A stretch of DNA of 64,000 nt, taken from Rhynchonema sp. JSB1_4 (lineage: Eukaryota > Nematoda > Chromadorea > Monhysterida > Xyalidae). The stretch is taken from the NCBI GenBank assembly GCA_030248065.1, contig JASAMV010002782.1, positions 1 to 64,000 of the forward strand, read 5' to 3'. The translations under genes and the position numbers were made by a program. Numbering within the stretch: position 1 is the stretch's first letter; each line of letters starts with the position of its first letter. Of this stretch, positions 51,301 through 63,137 are shown piece by piece. The notes under the pieces were generated by a model. That model saw nothing but the letters and a program-made list of their open reading frames with translations. It was not told where the DNA came from and ran no database searches.

Positions 51301-54300
51301 AACTGAAGCTAGGCGAGTTTGAACAATTTGAAGAAGGCATCGTCGCTGTCTCACCGGCCATCGGCGGTTACCAGCATACGCTCTATATTGCCCTCTGCTT
51401 TGAGAATGATAACCGGTTTTCATCGTTCTTAACCATGCCTGGCTATCCTCGACGGTACCTACATAGGTCACGATTAGAATGTAAACTCTCTTTACATGGT
51501 TTGTTTCTTTTAGGGTATCGAAATCAGATCAATCAGCTGACATCTTTCATTGATGCGTCTCACATTTATGGTAGCAGCGACTGTGATGCCAACAGGCTGC
51601 GATTGTACTCAATGGGCAAACTGAACTACACTGAGCGATCTAGCGGACTGAGACACGGTCTGCCACAAGGCAATCAGGAGAAGGACTGTCGCTCGCAGGA
51701 TCAGGTAACAACGTTCTACGATCTAATGTGCACGTTCCATCAACCATGGAATGAAATGAGCCCGTTTAGGGATTGATGTGCTTCGTTGCCGGAGACGAGC
51801 GCAATAATGAGCATCCAGGACTTACCACCATGCACACAATATTCATGCGCGAGCACAACAGAATTGCAACAGTACTGCATCGGATCAACAACTTTTGGTC
51901 AGATGAAAGAATATTTCAGGTTGGCTGAATGCGGATTGCTTTTTGTTCGATTGAAAAAGGTGGAAATGAACTTTGGGCGACATAATTTTAAGGAGACGCG
52001 TCGAATCATATCAGCAATGATGCAGCACGTGGCATTTAATGAATTCCTCCCCAAAGTTCTCGGCTGTGAATTTGCTGCTAAGTACGACCTTGTGCCCAAA
52101 CGAACAGGATATTACGACGGTAGGCGTTTGCGGATCTGCGACCCTCAGGCGTGTGCAGCATCGCGTGTCTAACATCGTTTCTAATATGTCTGCAGGCTAT
52201 GATCCTCGCTGTGATCCGTCTCTGTCGAACGAGTTCTCGGCTGCTGCCATGCGTTTCGGTCACACGTTAATCAGAGACACATTCCCGCTGATGGACGACT
52301 TCTACCATAATTTTAGGTAACGGAAATAAGTAATGCTGCTGATCGTATCGTTCCCAATCTCGATGCATGTTTTTTAGCCAACCGATCGAACTAAAAGATG
52401 TGTTCAACAATCCGGCCACACTGTACAATGCCAACAGAGGCGGTCTTGATACATTGCTCATTGGCCTGCTTGGTGCACCAAGCGAAGGGTTTGACAGACA
52501 TGTGGCTGAGGTATGGTTAATTATACTGTCTATATATGTATGTTTGCTCAGTCGTTGGCATCATGCACATTATACAAGTTTTTGCAGGCCGTGCGAACTC
52601 ATCTGTTTGCCAAAGTCGGTCAGCCATTTAGCGGACTGGACCTTGCAGCGCTCAACATCCAACGTGGTAGAGACCATGGTTTGCAACCGTACAACAAATA
52701 CCGGTTAGCAGCCTTTATCTGAAAGTGCGTACACATAACTTTAGTTTTTTTATTGTAGCGATCTCTGCGGTCACGGACTGGCAACATCATTTAACGACTT
52801 GCGGAAAACGCACGACTCTCGAGCAATTCAAGCACTCAATCAAGTCTACAGGTAACTCTTATCTCCTTGGAGGCATGTTTTTTAATGTTTTCAAATACAA
52901 TTAAATGTAGCTTGCGCGACGCACAACAAAATCGGATTTCTAACCTGCCGAATTTCTTGGACAACCATTTATCACCAATTTCGGTTTTTGGGCCGATCAG
53001 ATTTTATGGAGTTACGCCATATTAATTCAGCAGAGTAACATTTTTTACTAAGCCAGACTTGTTCTCTGCGCACAGTTTCAAAGGAAACAATTAACGGTTT
53101 CCAAATTAACCAAACCAATGGATCAGTTTGGCAGTTCTGCGCTCATTTCGCTGAGTACTGGTCGCGACGAATTTCCTTCACCATGTGATGATTTGTTTTC
53201 CGTTTGTATGGTGTTGGTGTGCGTATCAGCCTGTTGGTCGCTTCTGTTGACGTGGGTTCTTTGTTGTCTGTAGAATCGGCACAATCTGTTGATTGACTAC
53301 GCATTGACGTTTGAAATCGCACTCGTTGCTCGGGGGTTGAAAATTTTTTGGGATTACTTATGTTCGTCTTGCCTCCAGTATCTTTGTCGTTCGAATTGTT
53401 TAATTTCGGCAATGGTTGCCGCTGGCTGTCAGTATTCATGCTGTTAATTATAATATCATTGTGCTGAAAGTACGAACAATTCGTTTGGCTTCACGTGGTT
53501 CACTCAGCGCATACCAGTGCTTGTTACTGTGTATTCGGCTAAGGTACGCAAGACATACTGAATAATGCTGTACTTCTGCTTCTTCTGAATAATTCTTACA
53601 GCACCAGGCACGCTTATTTGACGTTGTATATGATCCTGATTTGCGGCACCTGACCGCAGTCTGGTAGGATTGATGTTAAAATAACTTGCAAAAGTCCATC
53701 GTTAATGTGCAAATTTAATCTTCGTCCTTAGGCATTGGCACTCGTGCTTAATTAACGGCTAAAGAGAAAGCTTCATCGTGCGACCATTATATGTAAGTGC
53801 ATTGGCTTCCGTCAAGCACAGCAGTCATTCTAAAAATGACTCAAAGCCGTTAATCTTACGCTATGGACGAGTTCAGCATGCGGATCAAACTTTCACCTGC
53901 GTTGCTTTTGTCACAAGTCACAAGCCCTAATGAGTGGGATTTCTATGCTGAAGACTGACGTGCGAGTCCAAACACGGTGTAAAACAAAGAATATTTGATG
54001 GTATATGCGTACCTAACACAAAAAATGGCCACGACACATGAGAAACTAAACACGTGGGAGCTCAATAATATCGTGAGAGTTAATGTCGGTTTATACTCTG
54101 ACTGCCCGGCAAAAGCAGTCAGAAATTTCTGACTGCCTGTTCGGTCAGCTCATTGACAGAGCAAGAACAGTAGACGGCAGGCAGCGGTCAATGGACAGAG
54201 CGGAACAGGCAATCACAACAAGCAATCACTGCCTTGCCGGGCACTCCTGCGTGGTAGTGACTTCTCCGGATTTTGACTTCTACTTCCCGGAAGTCAGAAG

Positions 54301-56994
54301 TATAAATCGACCTTAAGTCTCACTCACATCCCATTTTCAGGCATGTGGACGATATCGACCTGTTTCCGGGTCTCATGACTGAACGTCCAATGCGTGGCGC
54401 TTTGGTTGGTCCGACAACGGCGTGCATTCTGGCGGAACAATTCCAGCGATTAAAGAAATGTGATCGGTTTTATTACGAAAACGATGAACCAGCTGTGAAA
54501 TTTACACCAGGTCGGCAGTGCATGGATAACCAGGCACATTTTGCAAATATAAGTGCCTCGACTAAGTACCAATGGCAATGACAGCTGGAATAGAACAAGT
54601 GCTTACACTTGTCTTGTTGTAGTCTGGCTTTCTTGATCAGAACACCTGCCGTCTGACTATGCAGTCGTAATTCTTGACTCAAACCACACCACTATGCAAA
54701 GGTAAAGATTGCTGCTGCAGATCAACTAGCCGAGATTCGCAAAGTATCGCTGGCAAAAATTCTATGCGGCAACAGTCAGTTCATTCGAATGATACAACCT
54801 CGTGTGTTTGACATACCCGACGACTTGCTGTAAGTCGAAGCGGATGTTTTTCTAAAAAAGGCCTTTCCCTGGGGATGTTTATGTCTACATAGGAAACATG
54901 TGAACGAAGGAAACTGGCACTTCCTTTGAGTAACACAAGAAAACAAAAGGAGCTCAGATATCATGATGTGGTAAATCACTAGTCATATCTTGTTAAAGGA
55001 GGCGCGACCAGTGGTCAATAAAAAAAAATTTTTATTCTAACCCCATGTTTTTAAAAAAAATTTTTTTAATTAAAAATTTTTTTTTATTCCAGCCAAAATC
55101 TGCCCAACACGACAAAAAATGAGCGCTCAAGTACAAAATAGGGGTATTTTTGTTACATAATGTGTTCTAAGTGCATATAAAGCACAGGTGATACGAAAAC
55201 CATGCTATCCAGTGGACGATAAGTACCAACCATATTCAGGTACACACCTGTACCCTTCCCCAGGTGGTGCGGGTGTGATGGTATGGCTTTCTGATATTCG
55301 GGATGGGAATTTTGGGTGAAATTATGACGTCTAGGTACACGACCAATGCAAATAAGTTGCACATAGTGTGAAATTAGAGTGAATACAAAATAGAATCACT
55401 CCTTTTGGGTCTGTGGCATGGATAAATAAATGCCCACCCAGTCACATGTACGTGTGTAGTCATATGAGAGGACCCTGTGAGTGTGCGCACTATGTCTAGA
55501 TGCCACAAAACAACGATTTATGGCACCCAATACACCCATGGTATGGTTAGGTGATGTCAACAGTAGCAATTTTTATGCAAAAAAATAGCACTTTTAGAGC
55601 AAAAAAATCGAGAAATTTTCGAATTTTGGATTAATAAAAAATTTTTTTTAACTTTTGGAACGAATTTTTTTTAATAAAAAAAATTTTTTTTAAAACCACT
55701 GGGCGCGACATTATACACCTTTGGAGTGATGCATCCCAATATTACTGCAGAAGTGGACAGCAGGCATAGGAAGTCACATGTTTTGAAAAGACAATGAAGT
55801 CGAACTTCGAAGATTTTACTCAGAACTTCACCTCCGAATGTCGACTGCAAGGAACAAAGCCCAATTTGCTGTGGTCGTTCGGCTCCCTTCAAACCAGGCA
55901 TCGAACCAAAAAGTGAAACAAAAAATGTTTAGGGCCAAGCAGGTACATTTTTATAACACAGGAATTTCTGTTTAAGCCACGCTGTAAGATAGATTTGTTT
56001 AAGCCACTAATTTCGACCAGCGTGAAAGATGTTCGCTAGACGTAGGGGAAGAACTTTTACGCTGGTCGAAATCAGTGTTTGATGTCCATCTCACTTTGTA
56101 GCCCGAACAAAAATTCTCCCTCTTTAGAACCATGCCTATGGCCGATTCATAGGGTCGCTGTGGGAATTCGTCTTTGGAACATTTTCTTATTTCATTTTTG
56201 AGCGTGATGCCAGATTTTCAGGGAGCCGAGCGACTACAGCAGATTGAATTTTTTTCCTTGCAGTCGACATTCGGAGGCGAAGTTCTGAATGAAATCTTCG
56301 AAGTTCGACTTCATTGTCTTTTCGAAAGATGTGACTTGAGAATGTCTTCTTGTCATTTCTGCAGTAATATTGGTGTGTGTCACTCCAAAAATGTATTATG
56401 TCGCGCCCGCTTTAAAGGAAGTTGGTTAAATCAGCGGTATTAATCACGTGCACTGGTTTCTACTTTTTCAGCAATGCTCAAGTAGCGTGCCAAGACTTAC
56501 CAACCATTGATTTGTACGAGTGGCTAGACAGACGTGAGTACGGTGCCTTTGTCTATGTTCAAACTCACATGCTTATTTACAATGTAGTAATTTCAGAGTT
56601 CTGCGTCGTCGACCATCGTGTAATCAATCTCGGTAAATCCAAGCGAATCACGCCTTGCGTCGCGTGCACCTGCACCAGCGAAGGAGTACGTTTGTAATTT
56701 GTGTGTGTCTTTAAGCAGCTGAAGAAGAGTTTGCAGTGTTTTAACTTGATTTCACTCAAAACGCTTGTTTCAGCCCGAGTGCCATCCAATCAGGGTCCAC
56801 AGTTGCACAAAGTTGCTTGATGAATTTTTATTCACGGAAGTGATGGAGGTATGCGCTTTATTCTTTGGTTAATTTTCTTTATTCGTAGTCTTTGGTGATG
56901 TTGTTTTTGTTCCTATTCGTTTACTACCTCGCAGGACACTGCATGCGTGATCCAATGCTCCGGAATGATTAAACGACGCGCCGGTCGGGTTTAG
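45365..56994 (+). CDS. Secreted double heme-peroxidase (peroxidasin-like), inactive first domain, 33 exons, 1557 aa
   Basis: Exons: 45365-45630, 45726-45814, 47005-47125, 47234-47364, 47555-47638, 47707-47877, 47977-48135, 48234-48335, 48414-48613, 48678-48786, 48882-49155, 49233-49358, 49437-49674, 49784-49844, 49916-50203, 50269-50401, 50469-50563, 50635-50817, 50888-51061, 51139-51312, 51514-51704, 51770-51919, 51993-52119, 52196-52316, 52378-52510, 52588-52703, 52759-52851, 54341-54510, 54721-54829, 56472-56533, 56597-56685, 56774-56848, 56935-56994. The ATG at 45365 gives a signal peptide ([17 protein letters not shown]) and then RSKR at 42-45, a furin-type site. An in-frame ATG at 45056 is possible. 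Domain 1 (~180-806) lacks the catalytic residues. Domain 2 (~882-1463) keeps QFLDHD, GDERNNE and FGH. A Cys-rich VWC-like tail follows (~1484-1557). No LRR or Ig repeats are present, unlike full peroxidasin. Confidence 0.88.
51313..51513 (+). other. Putative GC-AG intron of the peroxidase gene
   Basis: The reading frame is open through this stretch, but homologues go directly from CM.F.RS...LG to .R.Q.NQL. The only phase-correct donor I find is CTAG|GCGAGT, a GC donor, with acceptor CTTTTAG|GGTATC. If it is not spliced, 67 extra residues would interrupt the domain. Confidence 0.5.
52852..54340 (+). other. 1.5-kb peroxidase intron 27
   Basis: It splits the second peroxidase domain between QALNQVYR and [11 protein letters not shown] see no repeat or extra exon in it. 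Confidence 0.6.
55009..55701. mobile_element. hAT-type element nested in the TTAA element, 693 bp, perfect 8-bp duplication
   Basis: It starts CAGTGGTCAATAAAAAAAAA and ends TTTTTTAAAACCACTG. GGCGCGAC flanks it on both sides exactly (55001-55008 and 55702-55709). The duplicated bases are part of the host element's own terminal repeat. It has A/T palindromes at each end and no transposase frame. Confidence 0.92.
56005..56077. repeat. Short hairpin element, copy 2
   Basis: 73 nt. CACTAATTTCGACCAGCGTG at the left pairs with ACGCTGGTCGAAATCAGTG at the right, with an AAGATGTTC/GAAGAACTTT continuation and a short loop. It matches 44901-44969. It lies in the centre of the TTAA inverted-repeat element, either nested or acquired. 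Confidence 0.75.
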
Positions 56995-58509
56995 TCCAGT
57001 CAGTTTGATTGAAGAGTCAGTTTTTTTGTTTCACTTTTGGTGTTTGTTTTGGTGGATTGATGATAATGAACTTCGTGTATTGCAGGAAACAGACACCAAA
57101 TTTTCGCCAATCATTCACCTACTTTTTCTGTTTTACATGACAGTGTGCTATATACAGATATTGAGCATTATTTCAGTTCATTTGTTCAAATTGTTTCTTA
57201 CGACTTGCAAGATTGCTGCCACTGCCTAAAGTGCATTTTCTCACATTTCTACCACATGTTTTGCAAGTTCTTATACAGTATCTAATCCCTTGTGGGCTTT
57301 TTTGCATTTTCAAAAGGAAATTAAACTCTTGCGAATTGCAGCCTTGCATTGAAATACCAACAGTGATGAAAACTTACAAGCACAGGAAAGAATTAGGGCC
57401 GGTTTTGTGGAACTTTCGAAACGGTGTAAACAAGAGTTGGATGTGAAGCTCGGTTGAAGGCTCAGTGTGCAGCATACAGTTGAAACATTCCACGCGTACA
57501 GATACCGCATGTAATGTTTCACGTTTTCACCGACCGAGCCAACCTCGAGCCTTTGCGCACAACTCTTGTTTACATTGTTTCGAAACATCCAGCCGTTGAT
57601 TGGGTACCTGTTGCCTACCGAATGACAAATACTAACAAGAGCACCTTGCGGCTAATATTGGCCTAATATTACTGTCGTCAATTTTGTCGGCAAATCGAAC
57701 ATTAATACACGAGTCCCAAATGAGAGCAAGAAGTAATGTATGTGATGTGACGACTTGATTTGGCCACAGTTCTATAGGCCCAATTTACAGCTTTCTCAAA
57801 ATGAAGATATGCACGTTGGCCTGTTGGCTGCAAACAAACGAGCGCCCATGTGAAATCTGTTGGGCATTGAAAACATCGTTCTGTTTCGGTCAAGTTTTCA
57901 CAGCTGTGAATGGCACACTAAAACACTATTCACGTGCACATCACACATGCAGATGTCGCCCTGCCGGCCCGCACGTTGCCGCCGGACTGATGCACCCACT
58001 GTTCGTACCTCTACATCACGTTCCACAAAATCGGACATAGCGTGTCTACATATCTTCGTCCTGTTTCTGCCTGTTGAGCCGTGGTTCCTTCAAATATTTA
58101 TCAAAAGACGAAATACCATTTGCATGCAGATACAAATACCTACATTGTAGTTGCCCCATGAAGCAGTGACTACTTGAGGAAAAACTGGGAATGAACAAGC
58201 ACTGCAGTGTTGTTGGTTTTGGTTGATTATGTACAGCTACATTTATACCTGCACCGTGCTGTTCGTAGAGACCACAATAATAATGTCGACAAGCGTTTCT
58301 TTTAAACAATCAGCCAATATGAAGAACTTGTGTTGGACTTGGGTCATCTAAAGTGTAATTTTGCTGATCACCGGTAAACAATATCACGGTGGTATCAGTC
58401 TGCCGAAAGATGCTTTTCTCATTTTGGCCGGACCATAAGTTTTTCTGCAAGAGCCTCTGGGTGCAATATTTTAATTAACATTAACAAAAGTACGTGTCAC
58501 CATCCACAC
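56995..58509. other. Intergenic region between peroxidase and P450 genes
   Basis: Convergent 3' flanks. It holds the foldback at 57414-57587. No other feature is supported. Confidence 0.55.
57414..57587. repeat. Foldback family B, copy 2
   Basis: About 174 bp. The left arm TTCGAAACGGTGTAAACAAG with AGTTGG..GAAGCTCGGTTG pairs with the right arm CGAGCC...CAACTCTTGTTTACATTGTTTCGAAA. The centre has TTGAAACATTCCACGCG and TAATGTTTCACG, which also pair. It is related to 7851-8002. Confidence 0.75.
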
Positions 58510-59235
58510 CAGGGTTGAAAAAAAAAATTTTTTTATTAACGAGCTTTTTTTTTTTAAAAAAAAAATTTTTTTTTGATTTTTTTTTTGACGAAAAATTTTT
58601 TTATTAGAAAAAGTGTTGCAAACGACGTTTCAGGATAAATGAAATCGATACAACATATTTTTCAAAAATTGAAAAATTTTCGCCTCAGACCGGACTTGTG
58701 TGGTGACACCCGGTAGTATTGTGCAGATTCCATGGTCTCCGACCAGTCTGAGGTTGATGTTCACTAACGATGTTACTCTGATGTATTGTAGCATGCCGTA
58801 CAACGTATTTTAATGCATCTAATGCCGTATATCTGATATACGAGCATCAAAATATCGATTACAGCCCAAATCTTGCGCGTCAGATCGACTTTGCGCGCCC
58901 GGTTTTGCACCAGACCTGCATATATACATGTGTAGTAGCATGTAGTAGTACATTATCGGTGCCACATTACTATAAAAGACCAGCCCCGCGCATCCCTGTA
59001 CGGATTTGGGGACAATACGGAGCGCCGCAGGCGCGATTTTGGAAAAATTGTCTCGTCCACAGAAAAAAGTGCCAATTTTTTGCCTCGAAAAAGGCCATTT
59101 TTGGACATTTTAGCCCATTTTGGGCAACTTTTTTTTATTAAAAAAAAAAAGCAAAATCTGAGTTTCAAAAAAAAAAATTTTTTTTTTAAAAAAAAAATTT
59201 TTTAATTGACCACTTTTTTTTTTGAAACAACCCTG
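58510..59235. mobile_element. hAT-type element, CAGGGTTG family, 726 bp, perfect 8-bp duplication
   Basis: It starts CAGGGTTGAAAAAAAAA and ends TTTTGAAACAACCCTG. ATCCACAC flanks it exactly on both sides (58502-58509 and 59236-59243). Its right 310 bp is shared with 27466-27754. No transposase frame. The right duplication ends two bases before the P450 stop codon. Confidence 0.92.
59134..59139 (-). terminator. Candidate poly(A) signal AATAAA for the P450 gene, inside the hAT element
   Basis: TTTATT on the plus strand reads AATAAA on the minus strand, about 107 nt past the P450 stop codon and within the inserted element. Whether it is used is inference. Confidence 0.4.
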
Positions 59236-59245
59236 ATCCACACAG

Positions 59246-62200
59246 CTAATCCCTAGGTTCCAATTTCAGCCAGATTCCTTTCAGTGGCACCAGCACAAAC
59301 ATAAAGCTGGCTTCCGTCTGTTCATAAGTCTGAGTTGTGTAAATGTTGAAGTTCTTGAGGATGTGCGAGACAATCACTTTCTGCTCCATTTGTGCGTATC
59401 GTTGGCCTGAAGTGAAGAAATCCGTCATCGAACCGACCGAATCCGTTACTTTAACACCAGTACAAAATATGTAGGTTTTCAGAGTGGTTAGTAAATCTCT
59501 CCCCGGCAAATGTTCAAGTGCACTGTTTTTCAACGTTCGACAATCACGCGAATTACATACATACGCTAAATGTGAATGTTGCTCATCGCTTTTGCAGAGA
59601 GCGTCAAACATCAGTTTTCAAATGCTGCAAAACCCGTACATTGAATGTTCGCAGAGGAGAGGCCTTTTACTTTTTGCACGGGCACGCTATAGTGAGTGAC
59701 GGATTTGCCTTCAACTGTAACTTGACGATGACCTGTATGTATTTGCTGGTCACGGAAGAAAGTTTGCCTTTAATGTTGCTGTTTCAGCGGAACACGTTGA
59801 ATCGTTGCCGTCAGCGCGAATAAGTTGTCCACAGCAACAAGAAATACATACACATGTACCTTAACTTTATTTTGCAGGCGTCATTTGTCTTAATTTGCCA
59901 ACATTATGTCAACACAAAAATGTTTCGCTTATCGTGTAAATAAACCGGCCGCAAGTAGTGTTTTCTGGTTAATGTTCTCAATTTATTCCATACACTGCAA
60001 ATACCAGCTGAACGTTGGTGGCTAACCAATGCAGTTTCTCAGCCCGGCCGAGAAGGGCACGTAAGCGTACGGGTTCTGTTTGGCGACGTTTTCGGGAGCA
60101 AACCGTTCGGGGTCGTAGCGCTCGGGATCGGGAAAGGCTGCCGGATCACGGTGCAACGAGTAGATCAACATCAGTACGTTCGCACCAGCGGGCAGTGTGA
60201 TTTTCTCATCTGCAACATCATGGCAGCGAACATACAAAGTATGTACAAGTACAACCATAAAAGTGCAGTAGTAGGTTTAATTGAGCGTAAACCTGAAATA
60301 AAAAAGTCCAACCCACTGGAAGCATTGACCTTGTTGTTTTGAATTATCTTATCTCGTTTTGCCCAAAATGGTTTTGTCCAAATTTATGTGTGCTCAATTG
60401 TCTGGTCACCGACTTTAGTGAGACTACAATCGACAGTAAGCTGTGTGGAATACTGAATTATATGTACACCAACCGAGCTTCAGTGGCTTGCTTAATTTCC
60501 TGCCGATTTGTGGCACCGGTGCATAGAGACGATTGCCCTCTTTGATACAACAGTCGACGTATTTCAATTCGGCTAAGTGAGCAGAAGTGATTTCGTTTGA
60601 CAACCCTATAAAATTAGTTTTTTTTAAATCACTAAATGCTGCAGAATACTACGAATCGGCTAAGACATGAAATTGCCTGCACAAACCAACAACATCATCG
60701 ATTTCGTTCTGTGCTTTCCTCTGACAGTCAATATTGTTTGCGAGAGCAAACAGCGTCCACATAATGCCCGAGGCTGTGGTGTCGTGACCCTGCGCAGAAA
60801 AATAAAACAAAAAGTGATTCGCGTAAGGGTGTATGAAAAAGTCCAAAAACATAGATATTCTCCAGCACTGCACCTCAAACATGAACGTTTCCGTTTGCTC
60901 GCGAACTTCTTGCAAATTCAAGTTTCCTTTGCGTTTCTCAGCCAACAACAGGTCGAGGAAGGCTGGCCGTCGTTTCAGTGACGTCACACCGCCGGCGGCT
61001 TCCGCTCGCAGCTGGTCGTTCAGATACGACTCGCGTTCGTCAATGATCTGAAAACGTCACACCAGAATTTATTAGAGAAGGAAGCAAACGAACTTTGAAA
61101 TGTCCCGGCCAACCCTATCGGTAAAAGCGTGCATGGTCTTTATCGCCTCGTACTGTGCGCGTCCGTTGCTTGTCAGGTTGTAGTAGATGAAATTGTTGTA
61201 ATGCCACGGGGTCGTGAATCGCTTCATGGTTGTGTCTTGAAACACACGTACGGCACTAGTGTATGGCTGGTTGGGACTCCGGATGGCATCCAATAGCTGT
61301 TAAATAATGTTTTCGGTCAAGAATATGTTTACTTTCAGCGGTGGTCTAAAAACTTGCCACAAAATAAGATTCTTACAATTGGAAATAAATTTTTGCGCAG
61401 TGTAGGTACTCACGTGGCCCATTGATGTTTCACAGATGATGTCCAGTGCCGACATGGATATGAACTTGCAAATATCGAATGCTTCACCCTTGGCACTCTT
61501 GTTGAGAAGTTCGTCCACCAGAATTTGAGCGTGTTCGTTCATGATTACCTTGGGAATGGAGAAAGTCCAAATTGAACAACATTTGCCACAGTTATCAACT
61601 GAAGCACGAAACTCACCAAAAATTCTTGCAGAATTTGAAAGTGAAAGGCGGGTGTCAACATTTTGCGGTGCTTGTGCCAATAGCTGCCGGTGCTGAAACA
61701 GAAATCTGAGCATATATGTTCAGGTTGTTCATGACTGCAGCTGTATGAGCCTCTCTAGCCGTATGTTGACCTTCCGCCGATGTAGATGCACTCGGTAGTT
61801 TCTAAGTTTTATTTTGAGTGGATTGCGTGATGGATTGGGCGCATAAATTTCCCTTGCACCTGATGACCTGTGAATTTGACGCTAATCAAAACCAGGGCTT
61901 TTTTACACAGAAAATGGTCAAAAAGAAGATCAAATTGCGTGCTGTGTATCAATTTATTGTACCTGATTTTCAGGGTGCAAAGTTTCACATATCTCAAAAG
62001 AGCAAGCTGTGAACATAAATAAAACATGCACGTTTACCTGGTAAGCAATCCGTTGCCGAGCCATGGTCCCACGAAATCCTTGTACGTGAATGCTTTTGTA
62101 ATGTTGTCCTTGTCCGTGCACATTGCCTGAAAGTGTCGTTTGGCATTCCGTTTTCTGATTCATTAAGGAATGCTCGGGCTGTATTGCACTTGCTATGTAA

Positions 62201-62471
62201 CCAAGACGTTACCGACTTCGTAATGCTCTGCTTTTGATATGTTAACAACGTATTCGTTCAGCAACTTGAACGTCAGCCCACTCCCGTATTTTTTAATATT
62301 GTCGATAAACCATTTCGTTTGTTCCGTTGGTGGTATCGGAGTGCCAACAATGGGTAACTTGGGCGGACCAGGCAGTTTGTCCAGGATTTCATAATTTTCT
62401 GGGTACTGCAGCTTGTAGAGAACGTAGAGCACGGTGGCAAACAGGCCAACAAACAGCAGATAGCCAAGCAT
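59246..62471 (-). CDS. Cytochrome P450, CYP4-type, 10 exons, 496 aa
   Basis: An ER-anchored heme monooxygenase; CYP4 enzymes typically omega-hydroxylate fatty acids or related lipids. Exons in transcript order: 62471-62217, 62126-62038, 61692-61617, 61548-61414, 61296-61114, 61047-60874, 60789-60687, 60605-60474, 60209-60027, 59406-59246. All are in phase, with a normal family length. The N-terminal anchor is [17 protein letters not shown], followed by the proline hinge [11 protein letters not shown]. Helix C has the [12 protein letters not shown] motif. The I helix reads [12 protein letters not shown] and includes the Glu that binds heme covalently in CYP4s. The K-helix ExxR is EGNR. The PERF-type motif is YDPERF. 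The heme loop is [11 protein letters not shown] with the Cys ligand. The gene looks intact. It is bracketed by two hAT-type elements, which may affect its expression. Confidence 0.95.
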
Positions 62472-62642
62472 TGTCGTCAGGTTCTGAAATTGGAGGCAGT
62501 GCTCCCACTCTGCAGGAAGTGGGAAAACTTTCCTTGGTTTTTACGTACAGTATAAAGCATGTATGCAATAATACCTGCCGAGGTGCGTTTCCGCAAAATT
62601 ATCAGAAAATATCAGCTTATCACTGTCAGTGCACGTTTGCAG

Positions 62643-63129
62643 CAGGGTTGGGTAAAAAACGTTTTTTAAAAAAATAGTTTTTTTAAAAAAAAACGTTTTT
62701 TTTAAAAAAGGCCAAGATGACCAAAATATGCCCCCAAAAAATGGAAAACGCTCATGTTGGGAAGAAAACGTGGTTAAATGAAGTAATTCTACGTGTTCTG
62801 AGGCAAAATAAACGGGTTTCGACCCTTTTCTAGCGAGTTGTTAAGATCCCATATGAGACCTGCATCATGGGACCAACTTTGGTCGGGGTCATCATTGAAA
62901 GTCAAACTCCGTATATCGACGTATCTCGACAAAGTAAAAATTGGTCGAAAATTTTTTGAAAAAATCGGACAAAAAATTGATTCTCCTTGATAATCAGGGT
63001 ACTTTCCCTAAAAAAATCAGGGAAAATAAAGGAAATTCAGAATTAAAAAAAACGACCCAGGCGTGTTTTTTGTTAAAAAAAAGTCGTTTTTTTTAAGAAA
63101 AAACGCCGCCGTTTTTTTGCCCAACCCTG
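62643..63129. mobile_element. hAT-type element, CAGGGTTG family, 487 bp, perfect 8-bp duplication
   Basis: It starts CAGGGTTGGGTAAAAAACG and ends CGTTTTTTTGCCCAACCCTG. GTTTGCAG is repeated exactly on both sides (62635-62642 and 63130-63137). The interior is short and non-coding. It lies 171 bp upstream of the P450 start codon, in the probable promoter. Confidence 0.93.
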
Positions 63130-63137
63130 GTTTGCAG

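Larger units (their letters stand above)
54997..56411. mobile_element. TTAA-flanked long inverted-repeat element, interrupted by a nested hAT element
   Basis: It is flanked by TTAA on both sides (54993-54996 and 56412-56415). The ends read AGGAGGCGCGAC and GTCGCGCCCGCT. The arms (left 54997-55008 plus 55710-55915; right about 56190-56411) are inverted copies at roughly 80% identity, sharing CAATATTACTGCAGAA and GAATGTCGACTGCAAGGAA. The TTAA target resembles piggyBac-type insertion, but the ends are not typical, so the superfamily is unsure. It sits in peroxidase intron 29. Confidence 0.72.
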
